Notes: generated by a model from the sequence alone, not told the origin. A stretch of 64,000 nucleotides of DNA from Paraburkholderia aromaticivorans (GCF_002278075.1 NZ_CP022989.1:2108001-2172000); one strand, 5' to 3'; shown: positions 21,191-30,072, numbered from the stretch's first letter. Translations and numbers: made by a program.

Positions 21191-22702
21191 ATGAGCGAAA
21201 ACAAACCTGAAAGCGCCGGCACGCCCGGCAATCCCACGCCTTCGGCGTCGCCAGTGCCGTCCGGCGCAACGGCCGGCGCGTCGACACCCGGCTTTACGCC
21301 GGAGGAACCGGCGGCCTCGCTGCCGCTCTCGCACGAAGATGCCATTCAGTCTCCGATCAAGGACACGCTGACGCCGTCGGCCGCGTCGCCCACTCACGCA
21401 GCCGCTGGGGCTGCCGCCACGCCGGCTGCCGGGCAGGCGGCCGTGCGATCGTCGACTGACGATCCCGACAGCGCGTCGGCCGTCACGCCCACCGATGCGC
21501 AAGCGGCGCGGCAACGCGACGCGGCGCAGGCACGCAGTTCGGCTGCCGCATCGACCGCGCAGCAGGAAGCCGAGGTTCATGAAAAGGAAGCGCGTCGCGC
21601 TGGAACGTTCGCCACGAAACCCGCACCGAAACCCGCGCCGACGTTCGCGAGCAGCGAACCCGTCGAGGGCGAGCTGATCACCTCGGTGGAAGACGCCACC
21701 ATCATCGAAGAGGTCCCGCGCCCCGCCGAGCAGAAGGCCGGCTCGCCGCCGCCCGGTTTCGGCGCGGCGCCTGACTTCAGCGCGTCCAATCCGCCGCCGC
21801 CCAACGCATTGCCGCCGTCGCCGCCGCGCTATCTGAAGCACAGCGATTCGGCGTGGACCGTGTTCGGCCGCATCATCGCGGCGCGCGCGCGTCAACTGTT
21901 CGATCGCGCGGGCCAGCGGATCACGCAGCGCACGCTGCGTATCGGCGTGTCGGCGCGCATCTTCCATCCGGAGCCGGGCGCGAAGGGATTGCGCGGCAAG
22001 ACCTTGCAGTATCTCGAGGAATCGATTGCGCATTGGGTGATGTCGCGCGACGTGCTGGTGTTCATGATTCCGACGGTCGGCCATCAGGGCATGCTGCATC
22101 CGAGCAATATCCGCTTGCGTGACTACGCGAAGCATCTCGACGGCCTTCTGCTGCAAGGCGGCGCGGATGTCTCGCCGCAGTCTTACGCGGAGCAGGCCGC
22201 CAGCCACGAGTGGCCCGGCGACCGCGTGCGCGACATGTACGAGCTCGAACTGCTGCACGAGTTCATCGAGTCGGGCAAGCCAGTGCTCGGCGTGTGCCGT
22301 GGCTGTCAACTGATCAATGTGGCGTTCGGCGGGACCTTGTATCAGGACATCGCCACCGATGTGCCGACCGCAGGCGCCCACGTCAACGAAAACTACGATC
22401 AGCATCGGCACGGGATTCACTTCCCGGACGGTTCGACGCTCGCCAATATGTTCCCGGGCCGGCGCGACGCGATCGTCAATTCGATTCACCATCAAGCGGT
22501 CAAAACGCTCGGCCGCGATCTCAATATCGAAGCCGTGTCGGCATCGGACGGGATCATCGAGGCCGTGCGTTACCGGCGGGCGCCGTTCGTGATGGGTGTG
22601 CAATGGCATCCGGAGTTTCATCGTGCGGGCGGCGACGAATTGCTCGACTGCACGCCGTTGCTCGATACCTTCCTGCGGGTGGCGCGCGAAACGCGTTTTT
22701 AA
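21191..22702 (+). CDS. class I glutamine amidotransferase-like (peptidase C26, PuuD type) with long disordered N-terminus
   Basis: 503 residues from ATG 21191. The C-terminal ~260 residues form a gamma-glutamyl hydrolase domain: LLQGGADVSPQSY, the nucleophile elbow LGVCRGCQLINVAFGG, and the histidine in GVQWHPEFH. PuuD-type enzymes cleave gamma-glutamyl-GABA or similar amides. The first ~210 residues are Ala/Pro/Ser/Thr-rich and predicted disordered, about doubling the usual 250-residue length. A GTG at 21167 would add eight residues. It is flanked by no polyamine genes, so the substrate is open. Confidence 0.85.
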   Translation: MSENKPESAGTPGNPTPSASPVPSGATAGASTPGFTPEEPAASLPLSHEDAIQSPIKDTLTPSAASPTHAAAGAAATPAAGQAAVRSSTDDPDSASAVTPTDAQAARQRDAAQARSSAAASTAQQEAEVHEKEARRAGTFATKPAPKPAPTFASSEPVEGELITSVEDATIIEEVPRPAEQKAGSPPPGFGAAPDFSASNPPPPNALPPSPPRYLKHSDSAWTVFGRIIAARARQLFDRAGQRITQRTLRIGVSARIFHPEPGAKGLRGKTLQYLEESIAHWVMSRDVLVFMIPTVGHQGMLHPSNIRLRDYAKHLDGLLLQGGADVSPQSYAEQAASHEWPGDRVRDMYELELLHEFIESGKPVLGVCRGCQLINVAFGGTLYQDIATDVPTAGAHVNENYDQHRHGIHFPDGSTLANMFPGRRDAIVNSIHHQAVKTLGRDLNIEAVSASDGIIEAVRYRRAPFVMGVQWHPEFHRAGGDELLDCTPLLDTFLRVARETRF

Positions 22703-22713
22703 TGCGGCTCGCT

Positions 22714-22756
22714 CGGCCTTCGAACCTGCGCCTTTGGCGGCACGGTTCGAAGGCCG
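22714..22756. repeat. inverted repeat, 13-bp perfect arms
   Basis: CGGCCTTCGAACC (22714-22726) is complementary to 22744-22756. No T-run follows, so it is a terminator-like or RNA-stabilising hairpin just after the amidotransferase stop. Confidence 0.75.
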
Positions 22757-22778
22757 AATGACAGAAGCTGGTTCCTTC

Positions 22779-22813
22779 GAGGCGCACCATTGCTATTCGC
22801 GATGGTGCGCCTC
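22779..22813. repeat. inverted repeat, 12-bp perfect arms
   Basis: GAGGCGCACCAT (22779-22790) is complementary to 22802-22813 with an 11-nt loop. It is the second hairpin in tandem after the amidotransferase gene; no T tract. Confidence 0.75.
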
Positions 22814-23076
22814 ATGCGTTTTGCCGTACTGTGCTTCCGTGGCGTTGCTGTTCGGCAACTGGCTTGCCTCTTCGAACTTTGCTTCGCGTTGCGTGCCGCT
22901 CGAGGCGTCGCGATCGACGGAAATCCTTGTTCTTTGAAATCTCGGCGAGTTCCTCGTCGAACCAGATAGTCAGGAATGCGAGTTATTCTGAAGCGAAGTC
23001 CGTGTTCATCGCGATCGGCACTCTATCTCGCTATTTCACGCCCGTTTTCTGTTGGATTCGCGCCAATCCCCAATAT

Positions 23077-23094
23077 GTTCGGAATTATCCGAAC
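23077..23094. promoter_or_regulatory. palindromic candidate operator
   Basis: GTTCGGA-ATTA-TCCGAAC is a perfect 7+4+7 palindrome in the AT-rich stretch about 190 bp upstream of the DUF2968 start. The symmetry suits a dimeric regulator; the regulator is unknown. Confidence 0.4.
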
Positions 23095-23287
23095 GAGACC
23101 GGGCGATTGCATTTTGACCATATCCAAACGGGTTTTATTTCGGGACTGTCGCAATGATTCGGCTAAATCATTCGCCCGCCATTTATCTCGATTTAAAGTT
23201 CGTCTGCGCGACATTTGAATACTTCGCTTAAAGGCCAATCCGCGCGATAATCTGCGGCTGATCTGGATTCGCATGGAGCATGCACGT

Positions 23288-24004
23288 ATGAAGTACCCCT
23301 TAGTTGTTCGGCGCGCCGTGCTGCTCGCGACTTCGTGTGCGCTGTTGCAGCAGGGCGGTCTCGTGCTGGCGGCGCAAGGCGGCGAGGCCGCGCCGATGGC
23401 CGGCACGAGGCCGGCTATCAACACCCTGACGCCGCAGCCCGTCGCCGACGCGCTGCGCAGCGCGGCGTCAGCCACACCGGCCACGGCGGGCGACGCGCAA
23501 GGCAATGTCGCCGAGCTGATGCAGATGATTCACGAGGCCAAGCTGAGCGAACTGCGCACCACGTATAACGGCAGTTATGGCGCCAGTCTGTTTTTCTATC
23601 CGCTGGAAATGACGTACTACATCGCGTTATTTCAGGACAAGCATTTCTGGCGCGTCATCAAGACTGAAGACGTGGCGCGCGCGGAAGCAGTCTATGCCGG
23701 CTTTGCGCAGCAGACCGCGCAACTCGCCGACGTCGAGATTCGTCGCACGCAGTTGCAGGCGCAGAAGGCTTACATCGAAGACATCATCGCGTTATCCGAA
23801 GATCGCGCCAAACGCCTGCAAGCCGACCTCGAGGTGGCTCGCACGCAGCAGGCCAAGGTCAACGACTATCAGCGGCAAACGCAAGGCGAAGCGGCCGCGT
23901 TGCACGCGGAGAAGGAAAGGGCACAGGCGCAATTGCGTCAGGTGCAGGGCGAAGTGATGCAACTGCAGCGGCAAACCGAAATGGGATTGCCCATTCAGAA
24001 GTAA
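23288..24004 (+). CDS. DUF2968 family exported coiled-coil protein
   Basis: 238 residues from ATG 23288, preceded by GGAG at 23275-23278. A signal peptide (MKYPLVVRRAVLLATSCALL...LVLA) leads to a low-complexity linker and the DUF2968-type block LMQMIHEAKLSELRTTYNGSYGASLFFYPLEMTYYIALFQDKHFWRVIKT. The last 110 residues are a Gln/Ala-rich coiled coil (RTQLQAQKAYIEDI through QLQRQTEMG). Predicted periplasmic. Function of the family is unknown; the coiled coil suggests a scaffold or oligomer. An efficient terminator follows. Confidence 0.8.
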   Translation: MKYPLVVRRAVLLATSCALLQQGGLVLAAQGGEAAPMAGTRPAINTLTPQPVADALRSAASATPATAGDAQGNVAELMQMIHEAKLSELRTTYNGSYGASLFFYPLEMTYYIALFQDKHFWRVIKTEDVARAEAVYAGFAQQTAQLADVEIRRTQLQAQKAYIEDIIALSEDRAKRLQADLEVARTQQAKVNDYQRQTQGEAAALHAEKERAQAQLRQVQGEVMQLQRQTEMGLPIQK

Positions 24005-24016
24005 ATGCGGGAGCGT

Positions 24017-24058
24017 AAAAAAGCCCGGCCATTCGCACGAATGGCCGGGCTTTTTTTT
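24017..24058. terminator. bidirectional intrinsic terminator
   Basis: AAGCCCGGCCATTCG pairs with CGAATGGCCGGGCTT around a 3-nt loop, with an A-run before and eight T's after. It separates the convergent DUF2968 gene and the gene ending at 24085. Confidence 0.92.
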
Positions 24059-24084
24059 GCCACGCCGCTGAAAGCGTGTCGTGC

Positions 24085-25218
24085 TCACTTCGCGAATTGA
24101 TCGGGGATCTCGGTCACTCGCCGCTGAGACAGATGGTTCATCCACTCCGTTCCATTGGTGCCGGACGTGTTGATCGAGGAGCCGGCGTGCGGTGGCGGGG
24201 CAAGGTCACGCCGGCGCATGGCTGCGGACATCGACACGCCGGCATATTCGTCGACACCGAGTCGAGCCGGAGCGGGAGGCGAATACGATCCCGCAGCCGA
24301 AGGCCTTGGCGACAAACTTGCCGCCACCCCCGGAGCCGCGATGCGAGGCAGGTCGCCGGCGTACGCCGCTGCGTGCGGCGATTGGTTTGCGGCGACGAAC
24401 CGCGCGCCATGCTGGCGGTTTTGTTCGTGCGGCCTGCCGGCCTTCTCGCGAAGGTGGCTCTGGCGACGTGAGCCCGGTCTATCAGTGGAGATGCGCGTAG
24501 GAGCGGACGGCACTGCCTGGGTCGGAGCTGTTGACGATGCCGGTGCCGCCGGAAGGCTGGCCGCCGGCGCAAACGCCGCGGCCGGGTTTGAAACCGAGCG
24601 CACGGACGCCGCGCGTGCCGCGGGCGCACTCACCGTAGGGTTGGTCACCGCGCGATTGGCAAGCGGTGCGGGCGGCCGAAGGTCCACCGACTGCGAGCCC
24701 CGATGAGTCGCTACGTTGCCCGCGACATGCGCGCCCGGGTGACGAGGCGCCAGATGATCGAACCCGATCCACGCCAGCACCGCGGCGCCACCGAGTACGC
24801 AGGCGCCGCCCGCTAACGCCCCCCAATGGTTGCCATACCCGCGCGCCGCCGTTGCATAAGCAGGCTCGACCGCGTGCGCGGTAACGGGAGTTTCAACGGC
24901 CATGTGCATGGCCGCCTCGGGCGATACGCCGAAGGCCGTTGTCTGCGCCGCTATCGCAGCAGACTCAGACCGATCCGCAGATGCGCTCGCGCGTGGTTCC
25001 CCGAGTGGCGACCATCGGCAGAGTGAGCGGATGGCCTGATCACTCAGGCAGAACGTGCGCAGCATGGCTGCGTACAGCGCCTTGAGTTCCGCCCGCACAC
25101 TGTAGCCCGGCGGAAGCAGCGCCCAGTCCCGGCCGAAGGGCGCCGGCACATGACCGAGCGGGCGAATGCGCGGCAGTGCCAGGTAGCCTTCGATCGGGGT
25201 GAAGGGAATAGTGGACAT
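24085..25218 (-). CDS. unrecognised single-pass membrane protein with Pro/Ala/Ser-rich tail
   Basis: 377 residues from ATG 25218. I do not recognise it. The N-terminal ~75 residues (starting MSTIPFTPIEGYLALPRI) look like a small folded, soluble domain with a basic stretch and two cysteines. One membrane helix follows at about residues 130-150 (GALAGGACVLGGAAVLAWIGF). The C-terminal ~220 residues are rich in Ala, Pro, Ser and Arg and predicted disordered, ending MNHLSQRRVTEIPDQFAK. This N-in/C-out topology with a disordered outer arm is typical of regulators or envelope-spanning adaptors. Convergent with DUF2968. Confidence 0.6.
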   Translation of the reverse strand: MSTIPFTPIEGYLALPRIRPLGHVPAPFGRDWALLPPGYSVRAELKALYAAMLRTFCLSDQAIRSLCRWSPLGEPRASASADRSESAAIAAQTTAFGVSPEAAMHMAVETPVTAHAVEPAYATAARGYGNHWGALAGGACVLGGAAVLAWIGFDHLAPRHPGAHVAGNVATHRGSQSVDLRPPAPLANRAVTNPTVSAPAARAASVRSVSNPAAAFAPAASLPAAPASSTAPTQAVPSAPTRISTDRPGSRRQSHLREKAGRPHEQNRQHGARFVAANQSPHAAAYAGDLPRIAAPGVAASLSPRPSAAGSYSPPAPARLGVDEYAGVSMSAAMRRRDLAPPPHAGSSINTSGTNGTEWMNHLSQRRVTEIPDQFAK

Positions 25219-25236
25219 CGGTCTTTTCCAGCGCCT

Positions 25237-25263
25237 CGTAAAAGGAGCGCGGATCGGCGCTCC
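25237..25263 (-). terminator. hairpin with short T-run ahead of the 24085-25218 gene
   Basis: GGAGCGC (25244-25250) pairs with GCGCTCC (25257-25263). On the minus strand four T's follow (25243-25240), then 21 bases later comes the start codon at 25218. It may terminate the GNAT gene or act as an attenuator for the downstream gene. Confidence 0.4.
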
Positions 25264-25517
25264 CGTGGTCTGCGGGGACTCAGGCCTCGGTGCGATGCGC
25301 GCGGACGCCATACCTGAACGGCACGGCACACGTCAACGCCAGGCGCCGGCGTCGTGCTCACGACGAGCAAACGAGGCGCAAGGACGTGTCGCTATGAAGC
25401 CATCGGAGTGCGGAAGATGATGCCTGGAAGCAGCCGGGATGACGATCGGACGGTTCCGAAATGAGGTGCCGATGCGTCCATGATCGGTCGAACCCGGGAC
25501 GGCGAACCGCAGCCGTT

Positions 25518-26042
25518 CTATCGGTCGAGTCTGTATACGTAACGCAACGCCGTAATGTCCACGCCGCCCATATGATCCGGCTCGGCGCCGACGAACTGCC
25601 AGCCCTGCCGTTCGTAAAAGCCGATAGCCGGCGTGTTTCCTTCGAGCACGTACAGATAGAGTTGCACCTCGCCTTGCGCGCGAGCCCAGTCCTCGGCGGC
25701 TTGCATCAGCAGCTTGCCGACCCCCATGCCCTGATAGGCCGGCCGCGCGTGCAGGTTATCGAGCAGCACGCCCCACGCTGACTCCGGTTGGCGTTCAACA
25801 CACACAAAACCGGCCGGTTCGCCGCCAAGTTCGGCGATCAGCACGATGCGCCGTTCGCCGCCGGGCGCGCTCAGGCGCGCTTCCCAGTAGGCGGCGCGCT
25901 CCCGCGTGACTTCGCCGTCAAGAAAGGCCTCGGGCAACAGGCCGCGATAGGTGGCCTGCCAACTGCTGCTGTGGATCGAAGCAATGAGCGCTGCATCCGC
26001 GAGCGTCGCGGGGCGCAGCGAAAGACCAGGGGTGGTTCGCAT
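25518..26042 (-). CDS. GNAT family N-acetyltransferase
   Basis: 174 residues. The acetyl-CoA site reads ARPAYQGMGVGKLLMQAAEDWA (motif A) and is followed by GNTPAIGFYERQGWQFVG (motif B). The N-terminus LRPATLADAALIASIHSSSW is the usual beta1-alpha1 region. Substrate not predictable; RimI-like or small-molecule acetyltransferase. Divergent from the MHS transporter at 26338. Confidence 0.85.
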   Translation of the reverse strand: MRTTPGLSLRPATLADAALIASIHSSSWQATYRGLLPEAFLDGEVTRERAAYWEARLSAPGGERRIVLIAELGGEPAGFVCVERQPESAWGVLLDNLHARPAYQGMGVGKLLMQAAEDWARAQGEVQLYLYVLEGNTPAIGFYERQGWQFVGAEPDHMGGVDITALRYVYRLDR

Positions 26043-26337
26043 CGGTAGTGCTCAACGGAAATGCCGGACTGCAAAAATGTGACCACAGGTGACACTGTAA
26101 TGAAACTGTATGCAATACACGACAATATCATCACCGGTAACATTACGTGGAGCGAGCGTCGCATGTTTCACAACGTTTACCCTGATATCGGGAGAATGCG
26201 TTCAGCATGAAAATTCAGCGCCCCCGGCGCGCGTTCCAGTATCCGTCCGAGGCATCCGCTTGCCGAGCGCGGTGGATCGATTCAACTGCCTGGCCGCCAC
26301 AGCCCGTTTCGTGGCAGCGGGCCCTTCAGAGAATGTC

Positions 26338-27639
26338 ATGTCAACTGCGTCACACGCTACTTCCGGGTCGGAAGAATCCAAGGTCAAGACAGTTTTCCGC
26401 GTGGTCAGCGGCAACTTTCTTGAGATGTACGACTTCATGGTCTACGGCTACTACGCTTCGGCGATCGCCAAGACCTATTTCCCGAGCGGCAACGAATTCG
26501 CCTCGTTGATGCTCTCGCTGTCGGTGTTCGGCGCGGGCTTCCTGATGCGGCCGCTCGGCGCGATCGTCCTCGGCGCCTACATCGACCATCACGGCCGGCG
26601 CAAAGGCCTGATCCTCACGCTCGGCCTGATGGCGCTCGGCACGCTCACGGTGGCGTCGATTCCAGGTTACGCGACGATCGGCGTCCTCGCGCCCGTGCTC
26701 GTGCTGTTAGGCCGGCTGTTGCAGGGCTTCTCCGCCGGTGTCGAACTGGGCGGCGTCTCGGTGTATCTGTCGGAGATCGCCACCAAGGGCAACAAGGGCT
26801 TCTACTGCGCGTGGCAGTCGGGCAGCCAGCAGGTTGCCGTGGTGTTCGCCGCGCTGATCGGCGTGCTCCTGAACAAGATGCTGCCGGCCGACCAGATGAG
26901 CGCCTGGGGTTGGCGCGTGCCGTTCCTGATCGGCTGCCTGATCGTGCCGTTCCTGTTCCTGATCCGCCGTTCGCTGCAGGAAACCGAGGAATTCAAGGCG
27001 CGCAAGCATCACCCTAAGATGGGCGAGATCATGAAGACGATGGCCGCGAACTGGGGCATCGTGCTGGGCGGCATGGGCATGGTGATCATGACCACCGTGT
27101 CGTTCTACATGATCACGGCCTACACGCCGACCTTCGGCAAGGAAGTGCTGAAACTGTCGTCGATCGATACGCTCGTCGTCACTGTCTGTATCGGTCTGTC
27201 GAATCTGATCTGGCTGCCGCTCGCGGGCGCGCTGTCGGATCGCATCGGCCGCCGTCCGGTGCTGCTGGCCTTCACGATTCTGACCATCGTCACCGCGTAT
27301 CCGGCGCTGCAATGGCTGGTGGCGGATCCGTCGTTCGCGCGTCTGCTGGAAGTCGAATTGTGGCTGTCGTTCCTGTACGGCAGCTATAACGGCGGGATGG
27401 TCGTGGCGCTGACCGAAGTCATGCCGGTGGAAGTACGGACCGCCGGTTTCTCGCTCGCCTACAGCCTCGCTACGACGATCGGCGGCTTCACGCCGGCTAT
27501 CTCCACGCTGCTGATTCACAGCACCGGCAATAAGGCGGCGCCGGGCCTGTTCCTCGGCGTGGCCGCGATGTGCGGGTTGATTGCGACGCTGGTGTTGTAT
27601 CGCACGCCGGAATCGCGCGATCAGTACCGGACGGCCTGA
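26338..27639 (+). CDS. MFS transporter, metabolite:H+ symporter (MHS) family, citrate/tricarballylate type
   Basis: 433 residues from ATG 26338, where a translated start [10 protein letters not shown] leads directly to the conserved region. Twelve membrane segments. The signature [30 protein letters not shown] and [20 protein letters not shown] is typical of proton symporters for citrate, tricarballylate or related di- and tricarboxylates. The upstream 295 bp, shared with the divergent GNAT gene, is AT-richer. No metabolic gene for citrate lies nearby, so the substrate is uncertain. Confidence 0.87.
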   Translation: MSTASHATSGSEESKVKTVFRVVSGNFLEMYDFMVYGYYASAIAKTYFPSGNEFASLMLSLSVFGAGFLMRPLGAIVLGAYIDHHGRRKGLILTLGLMALGTLTVASIPGYATIGVLAPVLVLLGRLLQGFSAGVELGGVSVYLSEIATKGNKGFYCAWQSGSQQVAVVFAALIGVLLNKMLPADQMSAWGWRVPFLIGCLIVPFLFLIRRSLQETEEFKARKHHPKMGEIMKTMAANWGIVLGGMGMVIMTTVSFYMITAYTPTFGKEVLKLSSIDTLVVTVCIGLSNLIWLPLAGALSDRIGRRPVLLAFTILTIVTAYPALQWLVADPSFARLLEVELWLSFLYGSYNGGMVVALTEVMPVEVRTAGFSLAYSLATTIGGFTPAISTLLIHSTGNKAAPGLFLGVAAMCGLIATLVLYRTPESRDQYRTA

Positions 27640-27670
27640 GCTGCGCGGTTCGCGGTTCATCCGGTAAAAA

Positions 27671-27712
27671 ACAAAACCCTCGCGTTCGTCAGAACGCGAG
27701 GGTTTTTTGTTT
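27671..27712. terminator. bidirectional intrinsic terminator
   Basis: AAAACCCTCGCGTTC (27673-27687) pairs with 27692-27706, with an A-run on the left and T-run on the right. It serves the convergent MHS transporter and TPR genes. Confidence 0.93.
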
Positions 27713-27727
27713 GGCTCAACCGTCCGG

Positions 27728-29575
27728 TCAGTGCTTGCGCAATTCGTTCGCCACGGCCTCGACGACCTCGTCCCACGCCCCGGGTTGCGGCTGACGCACC
27801 AACGTCGCACCCGGATACCAGGGGCTGCGTGCCTCGCCGGCAAACCAGCGCCAATCCGCCGCGAACGGCAGCATCAGCCAGAGCGGCTTGCGAAGCGCGC
27901 CGGCCAGGTGCGCGATGGCGGTATCGATCGACACCACGGCGTCGAGCCGTTCGATGATCGCCGCCGTGTCCGCGAAGTCGCCGATCCTGGCGTCGAAGCG
28001 ATGAATCGACGCCGCGCGCGGATGCGCGTCGAGCGCCGCGCGCTCGTCGGCGCTCAACTCGGGTTGCAGCACGATCCAGTCGATGCCTTCGAGCGCGAAC
28101 AGCGGATCGAGCGCGGCGAGCGGCATCGAACGTGTTTCGTTTTGCTGGATGCGCCCCGACCATGCAACGCCGATCTTGCGCTTTGCCTGGCCGCCGAGCG
28201 AGCCGCGCCATTTGCGCCCGTAGGCGGGCGGCGCGCCGAGATAGGGCGTGCGGGCGGGAATGGTGTCGTAGGTGGTGCCGAGTGCGAGCGGCAGGCTCAG
28301 CAGCGGACATTGCAGATCGGCGGCGGGGCGCGGCGCGCCCTGGGCGATCAGCGTCACGCGCCAGGCTTGCGCGGCGGGCGCCAGCAACGGTATCAGTTGC
28401 GCCTGCACTTCGAGTATGATGCGCGCCGCGCGCTGCGCGACGAGCGGGACGAAGCGCACGAACTGCAGCGTGTCGCCGAACCCCTGCTCGGCATGGACCA
28501 GCAAGGTGCGTTGCGCGATCGGCTCGCCATGCCAGCGCGGCAGCGTCTGGATCACCGGCTGCGCCATGGTTTGCAGCCGCCACTCGTACTCCGGCAGCCC
28601 GCGCGCGAAATCGCGCAGCGCGAGCCATGCCAGGGCGCGGTTCATGTGCGCGGAGGCGAGCTCGGGGCGCAGGCGCAGCGCCTGATCGAATGCGCGCACG
28701 GCGGGGCCATGCGCGCCCAGCGCCAGGTGCGCGGTGCCCAGACTCAGCCACGCGAGCGCGAATTGCGGATCGAGACCCACCGCGCGCTCGAGGTAGGGCA
28801 GCGCCTGCGCATGCCGCCCCAATGCCGCGAGCGCATTGCCCATGCCGAAGATGGCCGGCGGCAGGTTCGGCTGCAACGCCAGCGCCGCGCGGAACGATGC
28901 GACGGCTTCCGCAGGGCGGCCGGTGGCGTCGAACGTGTTGGCGAGGTTGAAGTGCGCGGCAACGAAGCGCGGCTCGGCGGCCAACGCCGTCTGGAAACAG
29001 GGGATCGCCTCTTCCGCGCGACCGAGCGCGTTCAGCGACATGCCCATGTTATTGAGCGCGCCGGCGTGACCGGGCCGCAGCTCGAGCGTGCGGCGGAACG
29101 CCGCGATGGCTTCCGTGTGACGTCCGAGCGCGTGCAGCGCGTTGCCCAGGTTGTTATGCGAGGAGGCGTCGTTCGGTTGCAGGCGCAACGATTTCTCGAA
29201 CGCGTCGGCGGCGTCTTCGTGACGGCCCGCCGCGGCGTAGGCGTTGCCCAGGTTGTAGTGCGCCATGGGGAACGACGGCGCCAGCGTCAGCGCATTGCGG
29301 AACTGTTCGATCGCGTCGTCGATCTGGCCCAGCGCCTTCAGCGCGTTGCCCAGGTTCAGTTGCAGCGCGGCGTCTTCCGGGCGCAGGTTCACTGCGCGCC
29401 GCACGAGCTCGGCGGCTTCGGCGTGCTGGCCCTGCTGGTGGCGCAGGACGCCCAGCAGATGCAACGCATCGACGTGCGCGGGGTTGCCGTCGAGCGTCGC
29501 GCGGTAGCCGCGTTCGGCGTCTTCGAGGCGGCCGTCACGATGCGCCGCGAAAGCGCGGTCAAAAACAGGTTGCAT
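27728..29575 (-). CDS. TPR protein with glycosyltransferase-like C-terminal domain
   Basis: 615 residues from ATG 29575 (MQPVFDRAFAAHRDGRLEDAERGY). About ten 34-residue tetratricopeptide repeats fill residues 5-350, with near-identical cores such as HYNLGNAYAAAGRHEDAADAFEKSLRLQPNDASSHNNLGNAL. The C-terminal ~260 residues (LLVHAEQGFGDTLQFVRFVPL, KIGVAWSGRIQQNETRSMPL, VSIDTAIAHLAGALRKPLWLMLP) resemble the GT9/GT41 fold used for protein or lipid glycosylation. Such fusions occur widely in Burkholderia. Cytosolic; its acceptor is unknown. Its promoter overlaps that of the divergent arsR gene. Confidence 0.85.
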   Translation of the reverse strand: MQPVFDRAFAAHRDGRLEDAERGYRATLDGNPAHVDALHLLGVLRHQQGQHAEAAELVRRAVNLRPEDAALQLNLGNALKALGQIDDAIEQFRNALTLAPSFPMAHYNLGNAYAAAGRHEDAADAFEKSLRLQPNDASSHNNLGNALHALGRHTEAIAAFRRTLELRPGHAGALNNMGMSLNALGRAEEAIPCFQTALAAEPRFVAAHFNLANTFDATGRPAEAVASFRAALALQPNLPPAIFGMGNALAALGRHAQALPYLERAVGLDPQFALAWLSLGTAHLALGAHGPAVRAFDQALRLRPELASAHMNRALAWLALRDFARGLPEYEWRLQTMAQPVIQTLPRWHGEPIAQRTLLVHAEQGFGDTLQFVRFVPLVAQRAARIILEVQAQLIPLLAPAAQAWRVTLIAQGAPRPAADLQCPLLSLPLALGTTYDTIPARTPYLGAPPAYGRKWRGSLGGQAKRKIGVAWSGRIQQNETRSMPLAALDPLFALEGIDWIVLQPELSADERAALDAHPRAASIHRFDARIGDFADTAAIIERLDAVVSIDTAIAHLAGALRKPLWLMLPFAADWRWFAGEARSPWYPGATLVRQPQPGAWDEVVEAVANELRKH

Positions 29576-29642
29576 GACGGGGGATGGCGTTCGGGTGAGG
29601 CAAAGGCCGCATTTTCCCACACTCGCCGTGGCACGCTCCGAT

Positions 29643-29694
29643 TTGACCGGTCGTCCCAATATCTATAATGTGTGAGTACATGTTCATATGTACT
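29643..29694 (+). promoter_or_regulatory. arsR promoter and operator
   Basis: TTGACC (29643-29648), 15 bp, and consensus TATAAT (29664-29669) form a promoter. Starting 5 bp after the -10 is a perfect dyad AGTACAT-GTTCAT-ATGTACT (29675-29694), an ideal repressor site over the transcription start. It contains TGTTCATATG, reminiscent of ArsR/SmtB sites such as those for zinc sensors. Confidence 0.78.
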
Positions 29695-29712
29695 TCCTGG
29701 CTGCCCTCCGTC

Positions 29713-30072
29713 ATGGCGTCTTCCCTCGCTTCATCCACTTCGGTTGCCGGCTTCGACGATCTTTCGGTCGACACCATCGTGCCGCTCGCCGACCTGTTTC
29801 GCCTGCTCGGCGACCCCACGCGGTTGCGCATCGTGCTGGCGTGTCTCGACGAGCGGCGCGCGGTCGGGGCGATCGCCGGGGCGCTCGGTTTATCGTCGTC
29901 GCTGGTGAGCCACCACTTGCGGTTGCTGCGCGCGGCGCGGATCGTGCGCGCGGAGCGGCAAGGCAAGCAGGTCTTCTATCTCGCCGCCGATCGCCACATC
30001 AGCGCGATGCTGGCCGGCATGCTCGAACACGTGGCCGAACCGGCCGGCAACGATGCCCTGGACCCGTCATGA
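29713..30072 (+). CDS. ArsR/SmtB family metal-sensing repressor
   Basis: 119 residues from ATG 29713. The upstream in-frame ATG at 29668 overlaps the -10 box and was rejected. The winged helix reads LFRLLGDPTRLRIVLACLDERRAVGAIAGALGLSSSLVSHHLRLLRAARIVRAERQGKQVFYLAADRHISAML. The C-terminal ADRHISAMLAGMLEH region carries Asp and His positioned like the alpha5 zinc site of CzrA/SmtB (DxxH...H), so zinc or a similar divalent ion is the likely inducer. Its stop overlaps the start of the CDF transporter gene (ATGA), and it surely represses that efflux gene and itself. Confidence 0.88.
   Translation: MASSLASSTSVAGFDDLSVDTIVPLADLFRLLGDPTRLRIVLACLDERRAVGAIAGALGLSSSLVSHHLRLLRAARIVRAERQGKQVFYLAADRHISAMLAGMLEHVAEPAGNDALDPS

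Larger units (their letters stand above)
22703..23287. other. 585-bp intergenic region with two hairpins and a palindrome
   Basis: No convincing gene on either strand. The left part has two strong inverted repeats (listed separately) that probably end transcription of the amidotransferase gene. From about 22920 the sequence becomes noticeably more AT-rich, and it contains the palindrome at 23077-23094. The region should hold the promoter of the DUF2968 gene; a GATAAT at 23246-23251 is a possible -10. Confidence 0.6.

Noticed and set aside
22831..23218. short frames in the gap before DUF2968
   Set aside because: No ribosome site, no composition or motif; region looks like promoter DNA.
29668..29713. 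longer start for the ArsR gene (ATG 29668)
   Set aside because: The ATG overlaps the -10 box and the first 15 codons cover the operator.
29688..30069. N-terminal extension of the CDF protein
   Set aside because: It would run through arsR in another frame; ATG 30069 overlaps the arsR stop as expected of coupling.
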